64,000 nt of DNA from Planotetraspora mira (GTDB lineage Bacteria > Actinomycetota > Actinomycetes > Streptosporangiales > Streptosporangiaceae): positions 160,323-224,322 of the forward strand of contig NZ_BOOO01000035.1 in NCBI RefSeq assembly GCF_016863275.1, given 5' to 3'. The notes under the pieces are model-generated. The model was not told the origin of the DNA and did no database searches. It saw only the letters and a list, made by a program, of their open reading frames with translations. Below, piece after piece: positions 10,084-18,930 of the stretch. Numbering within the stretch: the first letter of the stretch is position 1; every line of letters starts with the position of its first letter. The position numbers and the translations under genes were made by a program.

Positions 10084-10485
10084 ATGAGCGAATTCGAGCG
10101 GTCGCGCAGGATGCCGGCCTCCGCCGAGCAGGTGTTCGACCAGGCGTGCGACCTCGACCGGCTCGACGAGTGGCTGCCAGGCGACCTGCACGTCCACCCG
10201 GAGGAACTGCCCGCCGTGACGGTCCACGAGGACAGGACCGGACACGACGCCCGCGCGCTGCTCCGGGAGGACCGTGATCAGCTCCGGCTCGAGTGGGGCA
10301 CCCGCGACGACGACCGGTACGCCGGATGGCTGCAGGTGGCCGGAATCGACGACCGCGGGAGCGAGGCGACGGTCCATCTGTCGTTCTTCGGCCGGGGGCA
10401 CACGCCGCCCGCCGCTCTCGTGGAGAAGTCCCTCGAGGAGAGCCTGGCGCGGCTGGAGGAGCAGGTGCGCGGGCGGACAGGCTGA
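10084..10485 (+). CDS. SRPBCC-fold (START-like) small protein
   Basis: 133 residues from ATG 10084, with GAGGAGG 6 bases upstream. The beginning (FERSRRMPASAEQVFDQACDLDRLDEWLPG) is typical of the polyketide cyclase/START-like SRPBCC fold, followed by alternating strands and a long C-terminal amphipathic helix (LVEKSLEESLARLEEQV). Such proteins bind hydrophobic ligands; the ligand is unknown. It stands alone between the two-component operon and the minus-strand oxidoreductases. Confidence 0.78.
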   Translation: MSEFERSRRMPASAEQVFDQACDLDRLDEWLPGDLHVHPEELPAVTVHEDRTGHDARALLREDRDQLRLEWGTRDDDRYAGWLQVAGIDDRGSEATVHLSFFGRGHTPPAALVEKSLEESLARLEEQVRGRTG

Positions 10486-10526
10486 GCGGGATCCCCCGCC
10501 GTCCGAGGACAGGCGGCGTTCCCGGC

Positions 10527-10730
10527 CTACCGTCCGTCCGGCGGATCCGCCGTCTCCGCCGACGGCCTGGGGGCTTCGGGCAACAGCGGAGCGAACGACG
10601 AGACGCGGGGGCCGGCGAGACCCAGGACCTGGCGGATCCACGTCTCGAGTCCCGTCGGGTCCGGTGGGGTGAGGCCCGGCGTCTCGCCGTCCTGGTCGTG
10701 CGGTGCCGCATCCGGCCGTGCCGTACTCAC
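10527..10730 (-). CDS. Possible small hypothetical protein
   Basis: 67 residues from GTG 10730, whose start lies only 4 bases after the stop of the LLM oxidoreductase on the same strand. It has a possible helix in the middle (LETWIRQVLGLAG) and a Pro-rich end, with no clear SD. It is supported only by tight spacing and codon pattern and may not be a real gene. Confidence 0.33.
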   Translation of the reverse strand: MSTARPDAAPHDQDGETPGLTPPDPTGLETWIRQVLGLAGPRVSSFAPLLPEAPRPSAETADPPDGR

Positions 10731-10734
10731 AGGA

Positions 10735-11655
10735 TCAGCCGGTGATGACGGGGGCGAGCAGGCGCAGGTGCTCGAGTTGCTCCGCGAGTGTGCCGGCGAT
10801 TGGTTGAACGCAGACGTGGTCGGCTCCTGCCTGGTGATGGGCGCGGACGTGCTCGCCGATGGTCTCCGGGTCTCCACTGGGGATGACGGCGTCGATGAGC
10901 GCGTCGCTGCCGCCGCCCTCGAAGTCGCGATCGGAGAAGCCGAGTTCGCGCAGGTTGTTGAGGTAGTTGGGCATGGCCAGGTAGACCGCGGCGTACTTCC
11001 GTGCGATGGCCCGGCCCTCGTCGACGTCCGTGGTCACCACGACGGCCTGCTCGGGGGCGAGCACGGGGTCGGGTCCGAGGACGTCACGCGCCATCGCGGT
11101 GTGCTCAGGGGTGATGAAGTACGGATGTGCCCCCTGCGCCCTGGTGGCCGCCAGTTCGAGCATCTTGCGCCGCAGGGCCGCGAGGAGCCGCGGCGGTTCG
11201 GGCGCCGAGGGCAGGCCGAACGAGGTGGCGTCCATTCCGTCGAGGTAGGCGCGCATGGTGGCCACCGGCTTGCTGTAGTCGTGGCCCCGCGTGGTCACGA
11301 GCGGGGCGTGGCTCACTCCCAGGCCGAGGACGAACCGGTCTCCCCACGCCTCCGTCAGGGTCCTCGCCCCGTTGGCCGCGGCCACCGCGTCACGCGCGTA
11401 GATGTTGGCGATGCCGGTCGCGATCTGAAGGCGTTGCGTGGCCGACAGCAGCAGAGCGGCCTGCGTCAGGGCCTCCCGGCTCGTCGGGGTCTCGCCGAAC
11501 CACAGCGTCCCGTAGCCGAGGCCCTCGATCTCGGCGGCCGCCCGGCGCACCGTCTCCGCGGGCACGGAGGAGAACGAGGCCAGCCACACGCCCGTGCGGC
11601 CGAGGCGTCGCTTGACGGTGGACGGGTCCGCGGGTCGCGCCGTACGGTCGGCCAT
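10735..11655 (-). CDS. LLM-class (F420/flavin-dependent) oxidoreductase
   Basis: 306 residues. The luciferase-like TIM barrel is recognisable: LGYGTLWFGETPTSREALTQAALLLSAT near the start, IATGIANIYARDAVAAANGARTL, then RFVLGLGVSH, and a C-terminal IPSGDPETIGEHVRAHHQAGADHVCVQ block. Actinobacterial members of this subgroup are mostly assigned to coenzyme F420 in databases. The substrate is unknown. The aldo/keto reductase just upstream on the same strand (119-base gap) may or may not share its transcript. Confidence 0.88.
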   Translation of the reverse strand: MADRTARPADPSTVKRRLGRTGVWLASFSSVPAETVRRAAAEIEGLGYGTLWFGETPTSREALTQAALLLSATQRLQIATGIANIYARDAVAAANGARTLTEAWGDRFVLGLGVSHAPLVTTRGHDYSKPVATMRAYLDGMDATSFGLPSAPEPPRLLAALRRKMLELAATRAQGAHPYFITPEHTAMARDVLGPDPVLAPEQAVVVTTDVDEGRAIARKYAAVYLAMPNYLNNLRELGFSDRDFEGGGSDALIDAVIPSGDPETIGEHVRAHHQAGADHVCVQPIAGTLAEQLEHLRLLAPVITG

Positions 11656-11774
11656 CCGGAGTGCTCCTTCGTGTGTCGTGCCCGGTCATCGACCGGCGCC
11701 GGGGCATCTCAGCATTGCACTGCCGATGTCGCGGCGCAGGGCAGGGGTGCCCGATCGGGGGTGCGTGTCGGGAG

Positions 11775-12608
11775 TCAGAGCATCTCAAGGGGCTGCCCGG
11801 CGCGCGGAGGCGGGAACGCCGTGTCCAGCACGAGCAGGTCCTCCTCGGCCAGCCGGATCTCGAGTGCGGCCTGGTTCTCGCGCACATGGGAGGCCTTCGC
11901 CGCCTTCGGGATGGCGATGACGCCGTTGTCCCTGAGCGCCCACGCGAGGGCCACCTGAGCCGGGGTGGCCTCGTGCCGCTCCGCCACTCCGCGGAGCGCC
12001 GGATGCCCCAGCAGCCGGCCCTGCTCGACCGGCGAGTACGCCATGATCGGGATGCCGCGTTCATGGCACCAGGGGGCGAGCTCGAACTCGGACCCGCGCC
12101 GGGCCAGGTTGTACAGGATCTGATCGCTCTGTACGGCCTGGCCGCCCGCGAGAGCCACGAGTTCCGTCATGTCACCGACGTCGAAGTTGCTCACACCCCA
12201 GTGCCGGATGTGCCCGGAGGCGGTGAGCCGTTCGAAGGCCGACAACGTCTCCTCCAGTGGCACGCCTCCCCGCCAGTGCAGCAGATAGAGGTCGATCCTG
12301 TCGGTGCCGAGGCGCCGGAGGCTCTCCTCGCAGGCCGCCACCGTGCCCCTGAGTGTGGCGTGGTCCGGCAGCACCTTGCCGACCAGGAACACCTCGTCGC
12401 GCCGTCCGGCGATCGCCTCACCGGTGAGCCGTTCCGCCTCGCCCTCGGCGTACAACTCGGCGGTGTCGATCAGCGTCATGCCCAGGTCGAGGCCCACCTG
12501 GAGCGTCGCGATCTCTTCGTCCCGCGATGAGCGGTTCTCGCCCATGTGCCAGGTGCCCTGACCCAGGGCGGCGACCTCCTCGCCCGACGGAAGTCTGGTC
12601 ATGCGCAT
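11775..12608 (-). CDS. Aldo/keto reductase
   Basis: 277 residues forming a complete AKR barrel. The catalytic tetrad is visible as Asp and Tyr in LIDTAELYAEG, Lys in FLVGKVLPD and His in LYLLHWRGG. The NADPH-binding C-terminal block IPKAAKASHVRENQAAL is present. It reduces carbonyls with NADPH; the substrate is unknown. ATG 12608 is followed by a second in-frame ATG two codons later. It is divergent from the lipoprotein gene at 12809, with 200 bases between them. Confidence 0.9.
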   Translation of the reverse strand: MRMTRLPSGEEVAALGQGTWHMGENRSSRDEEIATLQVGLDLGMTLIDTAELYAEGEAERLTGEAIAGRRDEVFLVGKVLPDHATLRGTVAACEESLRRLGTDRIDLYLLHWRGGVPLEETLSAFERLTASGHIRHWGVSNFDVGDMTELVALAGGQAVQSDQILYNLARRGSEFELAPWCHERGIPIMAYSPVEQGRLLGHPALRGVAERHEATPAQVALAWALRDNGVIAIPKAAKASHVRENQAALEIRLAEEDLLVLDTAFPPPRAGQPLEML

Positions 12609-12808
12609 GACGTCCTCCCCGTCCGACTTCGCGTCTGTCTGCGCTTACCTGTTTTCGCCTCCCTTCCCCGGCCAGGACGGTGATTGGGCCAGGCGCGGGC
12701 CAAGACCAGGCAAAGTCATGTCGCCACGGTCCGTGTCGGAGCGACGCTCTATCGTCGCCGCGTGTCTCCTTGGACGCGGTGCTCGCCTATTTCCCTGGAG
12801 ACCACAAG

Positions 12809-13378
12809 ATGAAGAAACTGCTGTGCGCCGGCGCGGTCATGGCCGGCCTGCTGGCGTCCGGATGCGGGGGATCGGACAACTCCTCCAGTCCCGTCGCCGC
12901 GGACGAGTACAACGCATCGCCGACCTCGCCGGCGAACCCGTCAGAGGGCGAGTCCGGCATGATGTCGCCGGGCTACTCGGCATCCCCGACCTCGCCCATC
13001 ATGATGGCGCCGACGGGCCCCGCGAAGATCGAGGTAGCGGACACGAAGCTCGGCAAGGTCCTCGTGGGCCTTGAGGGCCGCACGCTCTACCTCTTCACGA
13101 AGGACAAGGCCGGCACGTCGATGTGCACCGGCGCCTGCGCGACCGCGTGGCCGCCGGCTCTCACCCTCGGTGCGCCTACGGCCGGAACGGCCCTCAAGCC
13201 CGAACTCCTCAAGACGATCAAGCGCGACGACGGCATGACCCAGGTCGTCTACAACGACCACCCGCTGTACTACTACGCCAAGGACGAGAAGGCCGGCGAC
13301 GTCAAGGGCCAGGACGTCAAGGACTTCGGCGGCGAGTGGTACGCCGTGACGCCGGAAGGCAAGAAGGCCAAGCACTAG
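12809..13378 (+). CDS. Lipoprotein with secreted-repeat (Y-x4-D type) domain
   Basis: 189 residues from ATG 12809. The lipoprotein signal is MKKLLCAGAVMAGLLASGC, with lipidation at Cys19. A Ser/Pro/Met linker with a repeated SPTSP pattern leads to the COG4315-type domain. It contains LYLFTKDKAGTSMCTGACATAWPP and a second copy of the motif (VVYNDHPLYYYAKDEKAGDVKGQ). These proteins are common in actinomycetes and some are implicated in haem or redox binding; the role here is unknown. It is transcribed alone and followed by a strong terminator. Confidence 0.85.
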   Translation: MKKLLCAGAVMAGLLASGCGGSDNSSSPVAADEYNASPTSPANPSEGESGMMSPGYSASPTSPIMMAPTGPAKIEVADTKLGKVLVGLEGRTLYLFTKDKAGTSMCTGACATAWPPALTLGAPTAGTALKPELLKTIKRDDGMTQVVYNDHPLYYYAKDEKAGDVKGQDVKDFGGEWYAVTPEGKKAKH

Positions 13379-13475
13379 CCAGGTCCTTCCGGCTCGCGGT
13401 CCGACCCCCTCGCCCCGGCCTTCGCCGGACGACTCCACGGCCCCGGTCTCTCGACCGGGTCCGGCTCGGCATCAC

Positions 13476-13511
13476 GACCGCCCCGGAGCGCACTCGCGCT
13501 CCGGGGCGGTC
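13476..13511 (+). terminator. Terminator hairpin after the lipoprotein gene
   Basis: A perfect 15-bp stem (GACCGCCCCGGAGCG with its complement) around loop CACTCG, 97 bases after the stop codon. It separates the lipoprotein gene from the GAF gene on the same strand. Confidence 0.85.
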
Positions 13512-13628
13512 GTCGTCGTAGGGTGAAACAAAGTCGGGTTCGCCTCGCCTGCGCTGTCGGCGGCCCACTAGGCTTAGCTGTCAGTCCGCCCTGTGTCCGC
13601 GGCCGTTTCTACATGGAGATGGCATGTC

Positions 13629-14099
13629 ATGGCACAGGCGCCTGTGGTTCTCGAGAACGTTCTCGTCGGCATGGCCGACCTCTTCGGGGTCGACGGAGCC
13701 GCTCTCATGTTGCTCGACGGGCAGGATCGCCTGCGGGCGGTCGGTGCCTCCGACGACGTCGGCATCGCGCTGGAATCCGCGCAGGAGTCCGTCGGAGACG
13801 GTCCGGCCATAGCGAGCGCGGTCCGCGGCGACCTCGTCGCGATCAACGATCTTCACGCGGCGATTCCACTGGGATTCCCTCATGTGGCGGCGCACGCGAT
13901 GCCGGTGCGGGCCGTCATGTCCGTGCCGCTCGTCGAGGGCACGGAACTCATCGGCGTCCTCGACTTCTACGCCCGGATCGGGCGCGAATGGGACCCCGCG
14001 GCGGTGGAGACGGGCTCGTGTCTCGGCGAGCTCATGGTGATCGTCCTGCGGGTCCTTGCGGAGAGCAGGACTGATTCCTCCCCGTCTGGGCAGGTGTGA
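13629..14099 (+). CDS. GAF-domain protein
   Basis: 156 residues from ATG 13629 (GGAG lies about 10 bases upstream). It is a single GAF domain: DLFGVDGAALMLLDGQDRLRAVGASDD, then VRAVMSVPLVEGTELIGVLDFYA. No output domain follows. Its stop at 14097-14099 overlaps a possible GTG start of the next frame, so it is probably co-expressed with the GAF-ANTAR and STAS genes. Single-GAF proteins may sense small ligands or redox state; the ligand is unknown. Confidence 0.82.
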   Translation: MAQAPVVLENVLVGMADLFGVDGAALMLLDGQDRLRAVGASDDVGIALESAQESVGDGPAIASAVRGDLVAINDLHAAIPLGFPHVAAHAMPVRAVMSVPLVEGTELIGVLDFYARIGREWDPAAVETGSCLGELMVIVLRVLAESRTDSSPSGQV

Positions 14100-14164
14100 T
14101 GGCCGAGTCGCCAACTCTCCGCGACCGCGCCGGCGCTGAGGTGAGGTTCACGAGAGGATACGGA

Positions 14165-14893
14165 ATGACCCATATCGATCCGGAGGCGCTCGTCGCCAGT
14201 CTGCGTCGTCTGCAGAAGAACACGACGGCGACCGGGATCGTGCAGCACCTCGAGCGCATCGTGCAGGTCGTCGACCGGATCTTCGGATATTCGGGGGCCG
14301 GTCTGATGTTCGCCGAGGAGGATCGCACTCTCCGGTATCTCTTCGCGACCGACGAGCGTGGCCGCAGCTTGGAGCACGCGCAGGCGATGACGGGCCAGGG
14401 GCCCTGCGTCGCCGCGTACGCGGGTGACACCGAGGTGACCACCGTTGACGTGAGGAGCGATCGACGCTGGCCCGAACTGCCCGAATTGCTGCACCCGGAG
14501 GTGCGAGCCGTGGCGGGCGTCCCGATAAGGCTGGGCGGAGTGCCCGTGGGCACGCTGAACGTCTATCAGGACGCCCCGCATGAGTGGGAGGACTCCGACG
14601 TCCAGGCGCTCCACGCGTACGCGCATGTGATCGAGCAGGTCCTGGTGGCCTCGATCGAGGCGGACGAGAAGGCGGTGCTCGCCGACCAGTTGCAGTACGC
14701 GCTGGACTACCGCGTGGTCATCGAGCGCGCCATCGGCTACCTCATGGGAAAGCACGACCTGACCGCCACACAGGCGTTCACCGGCCTGCGCAAACAGGCG
14801 AGGGACAGCAGGCGGAGAGTCTCCGACCTGGCGGCCGAACTGTTGGGCGAACAGGGTCCGCATGATGTTGCGAATCCAGATCACGCCGTCTGA
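14165..14893 (+). CDS. GAF and ANTAR domain transcription antiterminator
   Basis: 242 residues from ATG 14165, chosen because GAGAGGA stands 6 bases upstream; GTG 14096 would couple it to the previous gene by a GTGA overlap but adds 23 unlike-family residues. Residues about 15-160 are a GAF domain (YSGAGLMFAEEDRTLRYL, AGVPIRLGGVPVGTLNVYQ). The C-terminal 60 residues are an ANTAR domain (LQYALDYRVVIERAIGYLM, ATQAFTGLRKQARDSRRRV). ANTAR domains bind paired RNA hexaloop hairpins and prevent termination. The STAS gene begins 32 bases before its stop. Confidence 0.88.
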   Translation: MTHIDPEALVASLRRLQKNTTATGIVQHLERIVQVVDRIFGYSGAGLMFAEEDRTLRYLFATDERGRSLEHAQAMTGQGPCVAAYAGDTEVTTVDVRSDRRWPELPELLHPEVRAVAGVPIRLGGVPVGTLNVYQDAPHEWEDSDVQALHAYAHVIEQVLVASIEADEKAVLADQLQYALDYRVVIERAIGYLMGKHDLTATQAFTGLRKQARDSRRRVSDLAAELLGEQGPHDVANPDHAV

Positions 14894-15227
14894 CGGCGGA
14901 ATCTCGATGGCGGTCCGGGGCGATCTCGACATGGAGGGGTCAGGAGAGCTGCGCGTGTGCGTCTCCGAGGCCCTGCAGACGTATCGTCCCGGGCACATCG
15001 ATCTCGAACTCTCGGGCGTCGCCTTCATCGACTGCTCGGGCTGCAGGACACTGCTCTGGGTCCAGCGGCGGATGCGCGGGCGAGGGGGGACGGCGACCGT
15101 CGTCCGCCCGTCGTCGCTGGTTCTGCGCCTGCTCCGGCTCCTGGAGTTCGACCATGAGCTGACCATCCGGAGCACATCCGAGGACACGACATCCGTGAGC
15201 CTGGAGGCGAAGCCCGGTCTCAACTGA
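14862..15227 (+). CDS. STAS-domain anti-sigma factor antagonist
   Basis: 121 residues, starting inside the ANTAR gene (32-base overlap), so translationally coupled. It is a SpoIIAA/RsbV-like STAS domain with the phosphoacceptor loop [12 protein letters not shown]; the serine after Cys matches the phosphorylated Ser of the D-S-x-G loop. Such proteins relieve an anti-sigma kinase when unphosphorylated. No anti-sigma partner lies next to it. An RsbW-like ATPase is encoded 30 kb away at 45044, but a link between them is speculative. Confidence 0.87.
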   Translation: MMLRIQITPSDGGISMAVRGDLDMEGSGELRVCVSEALQTYRPGHIDLELSGVAFIDCSGCRTLLWVQRRMRGRGGTATVVRPSSLVLRLLRLLEFDHELTIRSTSEDTTSVSLEAKPGLN

Positions 15228-15250
15228 CGCGGGCGATAGTCTGGGCCGCG

Positions 15251-16303
15251 ATGTATCGATTCGTGTTCACGCAGGTCCTGAGCCGCTTCGACGCGGAGGC
15301 GGTCCACCATCTGACGATGAGACTGCTCCGCGTCCTTTCCGCGCTCCCCATTCTGAAGCGGGTGCTGCACGCCCTGCTCGCCCCGCGCGACGACTCCCTC
15401 AGAGTCGAGGCCTTCGGCGTCCGGTTCCCCGGGCCGCTGGGGCTCGCCGCGGGGTTCGACAAGGACGCCCGGTGCGTCGAGGCGCTCGCCGCCTTCGGCT
15501 TCGGCCACGTCGAGGTGGGCACGATCACCGCCCGGGCGCAGCCAGGCAACCCCCGGCCGCGGCTCTTCCGGCTCGTGGACAGCCGGGCGATCATCAATCG
15601 GATGGGCTTCAACAACGACGGCGCGGCGGCGGCGGCCGTACGGCTCCGCAGGCCCCGTGTCATCCCCGCCGTCGTCGGGGTCAACATCGGCAAGACCAAG
15701 GTGGTGCCGGAGGCCGAGGCCGTAGAGGACTACGTGACCGGTGCCCGGCTGCTCGCGCCTCTGGCGGACTACCTCGTGGTCAACGTGAGCTCGCCGAACA
15801 CGCCTGGGCTGCGCGACCTGCAGGCGGTCGAACTCCTCCGGCCTCTCCTGACCGCGGTCAAGGAGGTGGCGGGACGGACCCCGCTGCTGGTGAAGATCGC
15901 CCCCGACCTGGCCGACGAGGACGTCGACGCGGTCGCGGATCTCGCCGTCGATCTCGGCCTGGCCGGGATCATCGCCACCAACACCACGATCAGCCGCGCC
16001 GGAGTCGCCAGCACCGAGACGGGGGGCCTGTCGGGCCGGCCGCTCAAGGAGCGGTCGCTCGAGGTGCTGCGGCGGTTGCACAAGAAGGTGGGCGGCCGGC
16101 TGACGATCGTGTCCGTCGGCGGCGTCGAGAACGCCGACGACGTGTGGGACCGGCTGTGCGCGGGCGCCGGCCTCGTCCAGGGTTACACCGGAATGATCTA
16201 TGAGGGCCCGCTGTGGGCGTCGAGGATCCACCGCGAGCTCGCCCGCCGTGTCCGGCGTCAGGGACTCGCATCGATCGGCGAGGTCATCGGGACATCTGTC
16301 TGA
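15251..16303 (+). CDS. pyrD: Dihydroorotate dehydrogenase, class 2 (quinone)
   Basis: 350 residues. It oxidises dihydroorotate to orotate with FMN and membrane quinone in pyrimidine synthesis. It has the class 2 N-terminal amphipathic extension ([20 protein letters not shown]) for membrane contact. The core shows [16 protein letters not shown], the catalytic-Ser loop [19 protein letters not shown] and the C-terminal phosphate site [16 protein letters not shown]. The length is normal for the class. It starts 23 bases after the STAS gene, so readthrough is possible. Confidence 0.96.
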   Translation: MYRFVFTQVLSRFDAEAVHHLTMRLLRVLSALPILKRVLHALLAPRDDSLRVEAFGVRFPGPLGLAAGFDKDARCVEALAAFGFGHVEVGTITARAQPGNPRPRLFRLVDSRAIINRMGFNNDGAAAAAVRLRRPRVIPAVVGVNIGKTKVVPEAEAVEDYVTGARLLAPLADYLVVNVSSPNTPGLRDLQAVELLRPLLTAVKEVAGRTPLLVKIAPDLADEDVDAVADLAVDLGLAGIIATNTTISRAGVASTETGGLSGRPLKERSLEVLRRLHKKVGGRLTIVSVGGVENADDVWDRLCAGAGLVQGYTGMIYEGPLWASRIHRELARRVRRQGLASIGEVIGTSV

Positions 16304-16312
16304 GTCATGGAA

Positions 16313-16327
16313 TACCCTTGGGGGGTA
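16313..16327. promoter_or_regulatory. CsoR-like copper operator upstream of copZ-copA
   Basis: TACCCTTGGGGGGTA has TACCC...GGGTA dyad symmetry around a G-rich centre, the layout of CsoR-family operators in front of actinobacterial copper genes. It ends 20 bases upstream of the copZ start, where a bound repressor would block the promoter. No csoR gene lies in the window. Confidence 0.6.
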
Positions 16328-16347
16328 CCGGTACCGGAAGGATGGAC

Positions 16348-16551
16348 ATGAGCGTGAAGACCTACACCGTCCAAGGCATGACCTGCGGCCACTGCGTCAG
16401 CTCCGTCAAGGAGGAGGTCGGCGAGCTCGCCGGAGTGACCGGCGTGGAGGTCGACCTCGCGTCCGGGCGGCTGGACGTCGCCGGTGAGGGCGTCACCGAC
16501 GACGCCGTACGGCTGGCCGTCCAGGAGGCCGGTTACGAGATCGTCGCCTGA
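16348..16551 (+). CDS. copZ: Copper chaperone CopZ (heavy-metal-associated domain)
   Basis: 67 residues from ATG 16348, with GGAAGGA 5 bases upstream (ATG 16342 is also in frame). A single HMA domain with the copper-binding motif GMTCGHCVSSV. It passes Cu(I) to the CopA ATPase encoded 33 bases downstream. The two form a copper-export unit behind a CsoR-like operator. Confidence 0.93.
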   Translation: MSVKTYTVQGMTCGHCVSSVKEEVGELAGVTGVEVDLASGRLDVAGEGVTDDAVRLAVQEAGYEIVA

Positions 16552-16584
16552 GCCGTCTCGCGCGGCGCGGGTCCCGGGGGAGAC

Positions 16585-18726
16585 ATGACAGCGCGGATCG
16601 AGCTCGACATCGCCGGCATGACGTGCGCCTCCTGCGCGGGCAGGATCGAGCGCAAGCTCAACAAGCTCGACGGCGTGAGCGCCGCGGTCAACTACGCCAC
16701 GGAGAAGGCCAGCGTGGTCTTCCCGGACGATCTCGACCACCGTGAGCTGATCGCTCAGATCGAGAAGGCCGGGTACTCGGCCGCACTGCCCGAGGCGGAG
16801 CCCGTCACGCCGCGCGACACGCTGGAAGACCGCCTGATCCTGTCGCTCCTGCTGGCCGTCCCGGTCATCGCGGTGGGCATGGTCCCGGCGTTCCGGTTCC
16901 CCGGATGGGAGTGGTTCTCCCTGACGCTCACCACGCCCGTCGTCGCCTACGGCGGCCGGCCGTTCCACCAGGCCGCCTGGGTCAACCTCCGGCACGGTGC
17001 CGCGACGATGGACACCCTGATCTCGCTCGGCACCCTCGCCGCGTACGCCTGGTCGTCATGGGCCCTGCTCGCCGGGCCCCCGTCGGGCCACACCTATCTC
17101 GAGGTGGCGGCGGGTGTGACGGTGTTCATCCTGGCCGGGCGGTACTTCGAGGCGAGGGCCAGGCGCCGGGCGGGAAGCGCGCTGCGCGAGCTGATGGAAC
17201 TGGGCGCAAAGGACGTCACGGTGATCCGTCAGGGCGCCGAGACTCGCGTCCCGATCGGGATGCTGCAGGTCGGCGACGAGTTCGTCGTACGGCCGGGCGA
17301 GAAGATCGCCACTGACGGCGTCATCGTCGAAGGGGTGTCGGCCGTCGACGCGGGCATGCTCACCGGCGAGTCGGTGCCGGCCGAGGTCGGGCCGGGTGAC
17401 ATGGTCACCGGCGCCACGCTGAACGAGAGCGGCAGGCTCGTCGTCCGGGCCGCACGGGTCGGTGCGGACACCCAGCTCGCGCGGATCGCGGCTCTCGTGG
17501 CCGAGGCCCAGTCGGGCAAGGCCGCGGTCCAGCGCCTCGCCGACCGGGTCTCCGGCGTCTTCGTGCCCGTCGTGATCGTGCTGGCGGCCGCCACGCTCGT
17601 GTCCTGGCTCGCCGCGGGCGGCGGGGTGGTGCACGCCTTCACCGCGGCCGTCGCGGTGCTGATCATCGCCTGCCCGTGCGCGCTCGGCCTCGCGACTCCC
17701 ACGGCCCTGCTCGTCGGCACGGGCCGGGGTGCGCGGCTCGGCATCCTGATCAAGGGCCCGGAGGTCCTCGAACGGGCAAGGAAGATCGACACTGTGGTCC
17801 TGGACAAGACCGGGACGGTGACCACCGGCCGGATGTCGCTGACGGCGGTCATGGCCGCCGACGGTGAGTCGGCCGGGGAGGTCCTGCGGATGGCGGGAGC
17901 CGTCGAGCACGCGTCCGAGCATCCCGTCGCCAGGGCTGTCGCCGCCGCCGCCCGTGAGGCGGGTCACCGGCTCCCCGCGGTCGAGGAGTTCGAGAGCCTT
18001 CCCGGGCTCGGCGTCCGGGGTGTCGTGGAGGGCCGGGTCGTGCTGGCCGGCCGCCGTGCGCTGCTCGCGGGGACACGGCACCTGCCGCCCGCGGTCGAGG
18101 AGGCGCTCGCCGCCGCCGAGGCCGCAGGAGGTACGGCCGTGGCCGTCGGCTGGGACGGCGTCCCCCGAGGCGTCCTCGTCGTGTCCGACACGATCAAGGA
18201 GACGTCGGCGAGAGCCGTACGGGATCTGCGGGACCTCGGGCTGGTCCCGATCCTGCTCACCGGGGACAACCGCGCCGCCGCCGACGCCGTGGCGGGCTCC
18301 GTCGGCATCGAGCAGGTGATCGCCGAGGTGCTGCCCGCGGACAAGGTCGAGGTGGTCAAGCGGCTCCAGGCCGAGGGACGCGTGGTGGCCATGGTCGGCG
18401 ACGGGGTCAACGACGCCGCGGCGCTGGCCCAGGCGGACCTGGGTCTGGCCATGGGCACGGGGGCCGACGCGGCGATCGAGGCCGCCGACGTGACCCTCGT
18501 CAGAGGCGACCTCCGCGTGGCCGCGGACGCCGTCCGACTGTCCCGCCGGACGCTGAGGACCATCAGAGGCAACCTCTTCTGGGCCTTCGCCTACAACGTG
18601 GCCGCGCTCCCGATGGCGGCGGCCGGATGGCTCAACCCCATGATCGCCGGTGCCGCCATGGCCCTGTCGAGCGCGTTCGTCGTCACCAACAGCCTCCGCC
18701 TCCGCCACTTCCACCCCCACCCATGA
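16585..18726 (+). CDS. copA: Copper-translocating P1B-type ATPase CopA
   Basis: 713 residues. One N-terminal HMA domain ([10 protein letters not shown]) is followed by eight expected membrane segments, the actuator motif [10 protein letters not shown], the membrane copper site CPC in [13 protein letters not shown], the phosphorylated Asp in DKTGTVTTG, the nucleotide-domain HP motif ([12 protein letters not shown]) and [19 protein letters not shown] and the paired HMA chaperone point to Cu(I) export. The length is at the short end of normal. The stop lies 17 bases before the first unit of the left 53-bp repeat array. Confidence 0.96.
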   Translation: MTARIELDIAGMTCASCAGRIERKLNKLDGVSAAVNYATEKASVVFPDDLDHRELIAQIEKAGYSAALPEAEPVTPRDTLEDRLILSLLLAVPVIAVGMVPAFRFPGWEWFSLTLTTPVVAYGGRPFHQAAWVNLRHGAATMDTLISLGTLAAYAWSSWALLAGPPSGHTYLEVAAGVTVFILAGRYFEARARRRAGSALRELMELGAKDVTVIRQGAETRVPIGMLQVGDEFVVRPGEKIATDGVIVEGVSAVDAGMLTGESVPAEVGPGDMVTGATLNESGRLVVRAARVGADTQLARIAALVAEAQSGKAAVQRLADRVSGVFVPVVIVLAAATLVSWLAAGGGVVHAFTAAVAVLIIACPCALGLATPTALLVGTGRGARLGILIKGPEVLERARKIDTVVLDKTGTVTTGRMSLTAVMAADGESAGEVLRMAGAVEHASEHPVARAVAAAAREAGHRLPAVEEFESLPGLGVRGVVEGRVVLAGRRALLAGTRHLPPAVEEALAAAEAAGGTAVAVGWDGVPRGVLVVSDTIKETSARAVRDLRDLGLVPILLTGDNRAAADAVAGSVGIEQVIAEVLPADKVEVVKRLQAEGRVVAMVGDGVNDAAALAQADLGLAMGTGADAAIEAADVTLVRGDLRVAADAVRLSRRTLRTIRGNLFWAFAYNVAALPMAAAGWLNPMIAGAAMALSSAFVVTNSLRLRHFHPHP

Positions 18727-18743
18727 TCACACCCTCCCTTGCC

Positions 18744-18930
18744 CGTGATCATGCACAGGTTCGTGGAAATGCGGTGTGACGTGCGCCAACCTCGCGCGTG
18801 ATCATGCACAGGTTCGTGGGGATGCGGTGTGACGTGCGCCAACCCCGTCCGTGATCATGCGCACATTCGTGAACATGCCCCGCGACCTGGGCGAATCCCC
18901 GCCGTGATCATGCACGTACGGGTCACATGC
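18744..18930 (+). repeat. Left array of 53-bp repeats (four units, + orientation)
   Basis: Units begin at 18744, 18797, 18850 and 18903, exactly 53 bases apart, each opening with CGTGATCATGC. Units 1 and 2 differ at only a few of 53 positions. Unit 3 keeps the first 11 bases and TTCGTG, and unit 4 keeps little beyond the first 13 and runs over the stop codon of the hexosaminidase gene. A matching array in opposite orientation lies on the other side of that gene at 20565-20776. The core contains the palindrome TGATCA. I recognise no named repeat family. Confidence 0.92.

Noticed and set aside
10486..10526. Hairpin after the SRPBCC gene as a terminator
   Set aside because: Only short imperfect pairing is visible, below the quality of the other hairpins listed.
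18744..18930. CRISPR array at the 53-bp repeats
   Set aside because: The 29-base core plus 24-base remainder resembles a repeat-spacer layout, but the 'spacers' are similar to each other (units 1 and 2 nearly identical, right unit 1 related), the repeats decay quickly, and there are no cas genes.
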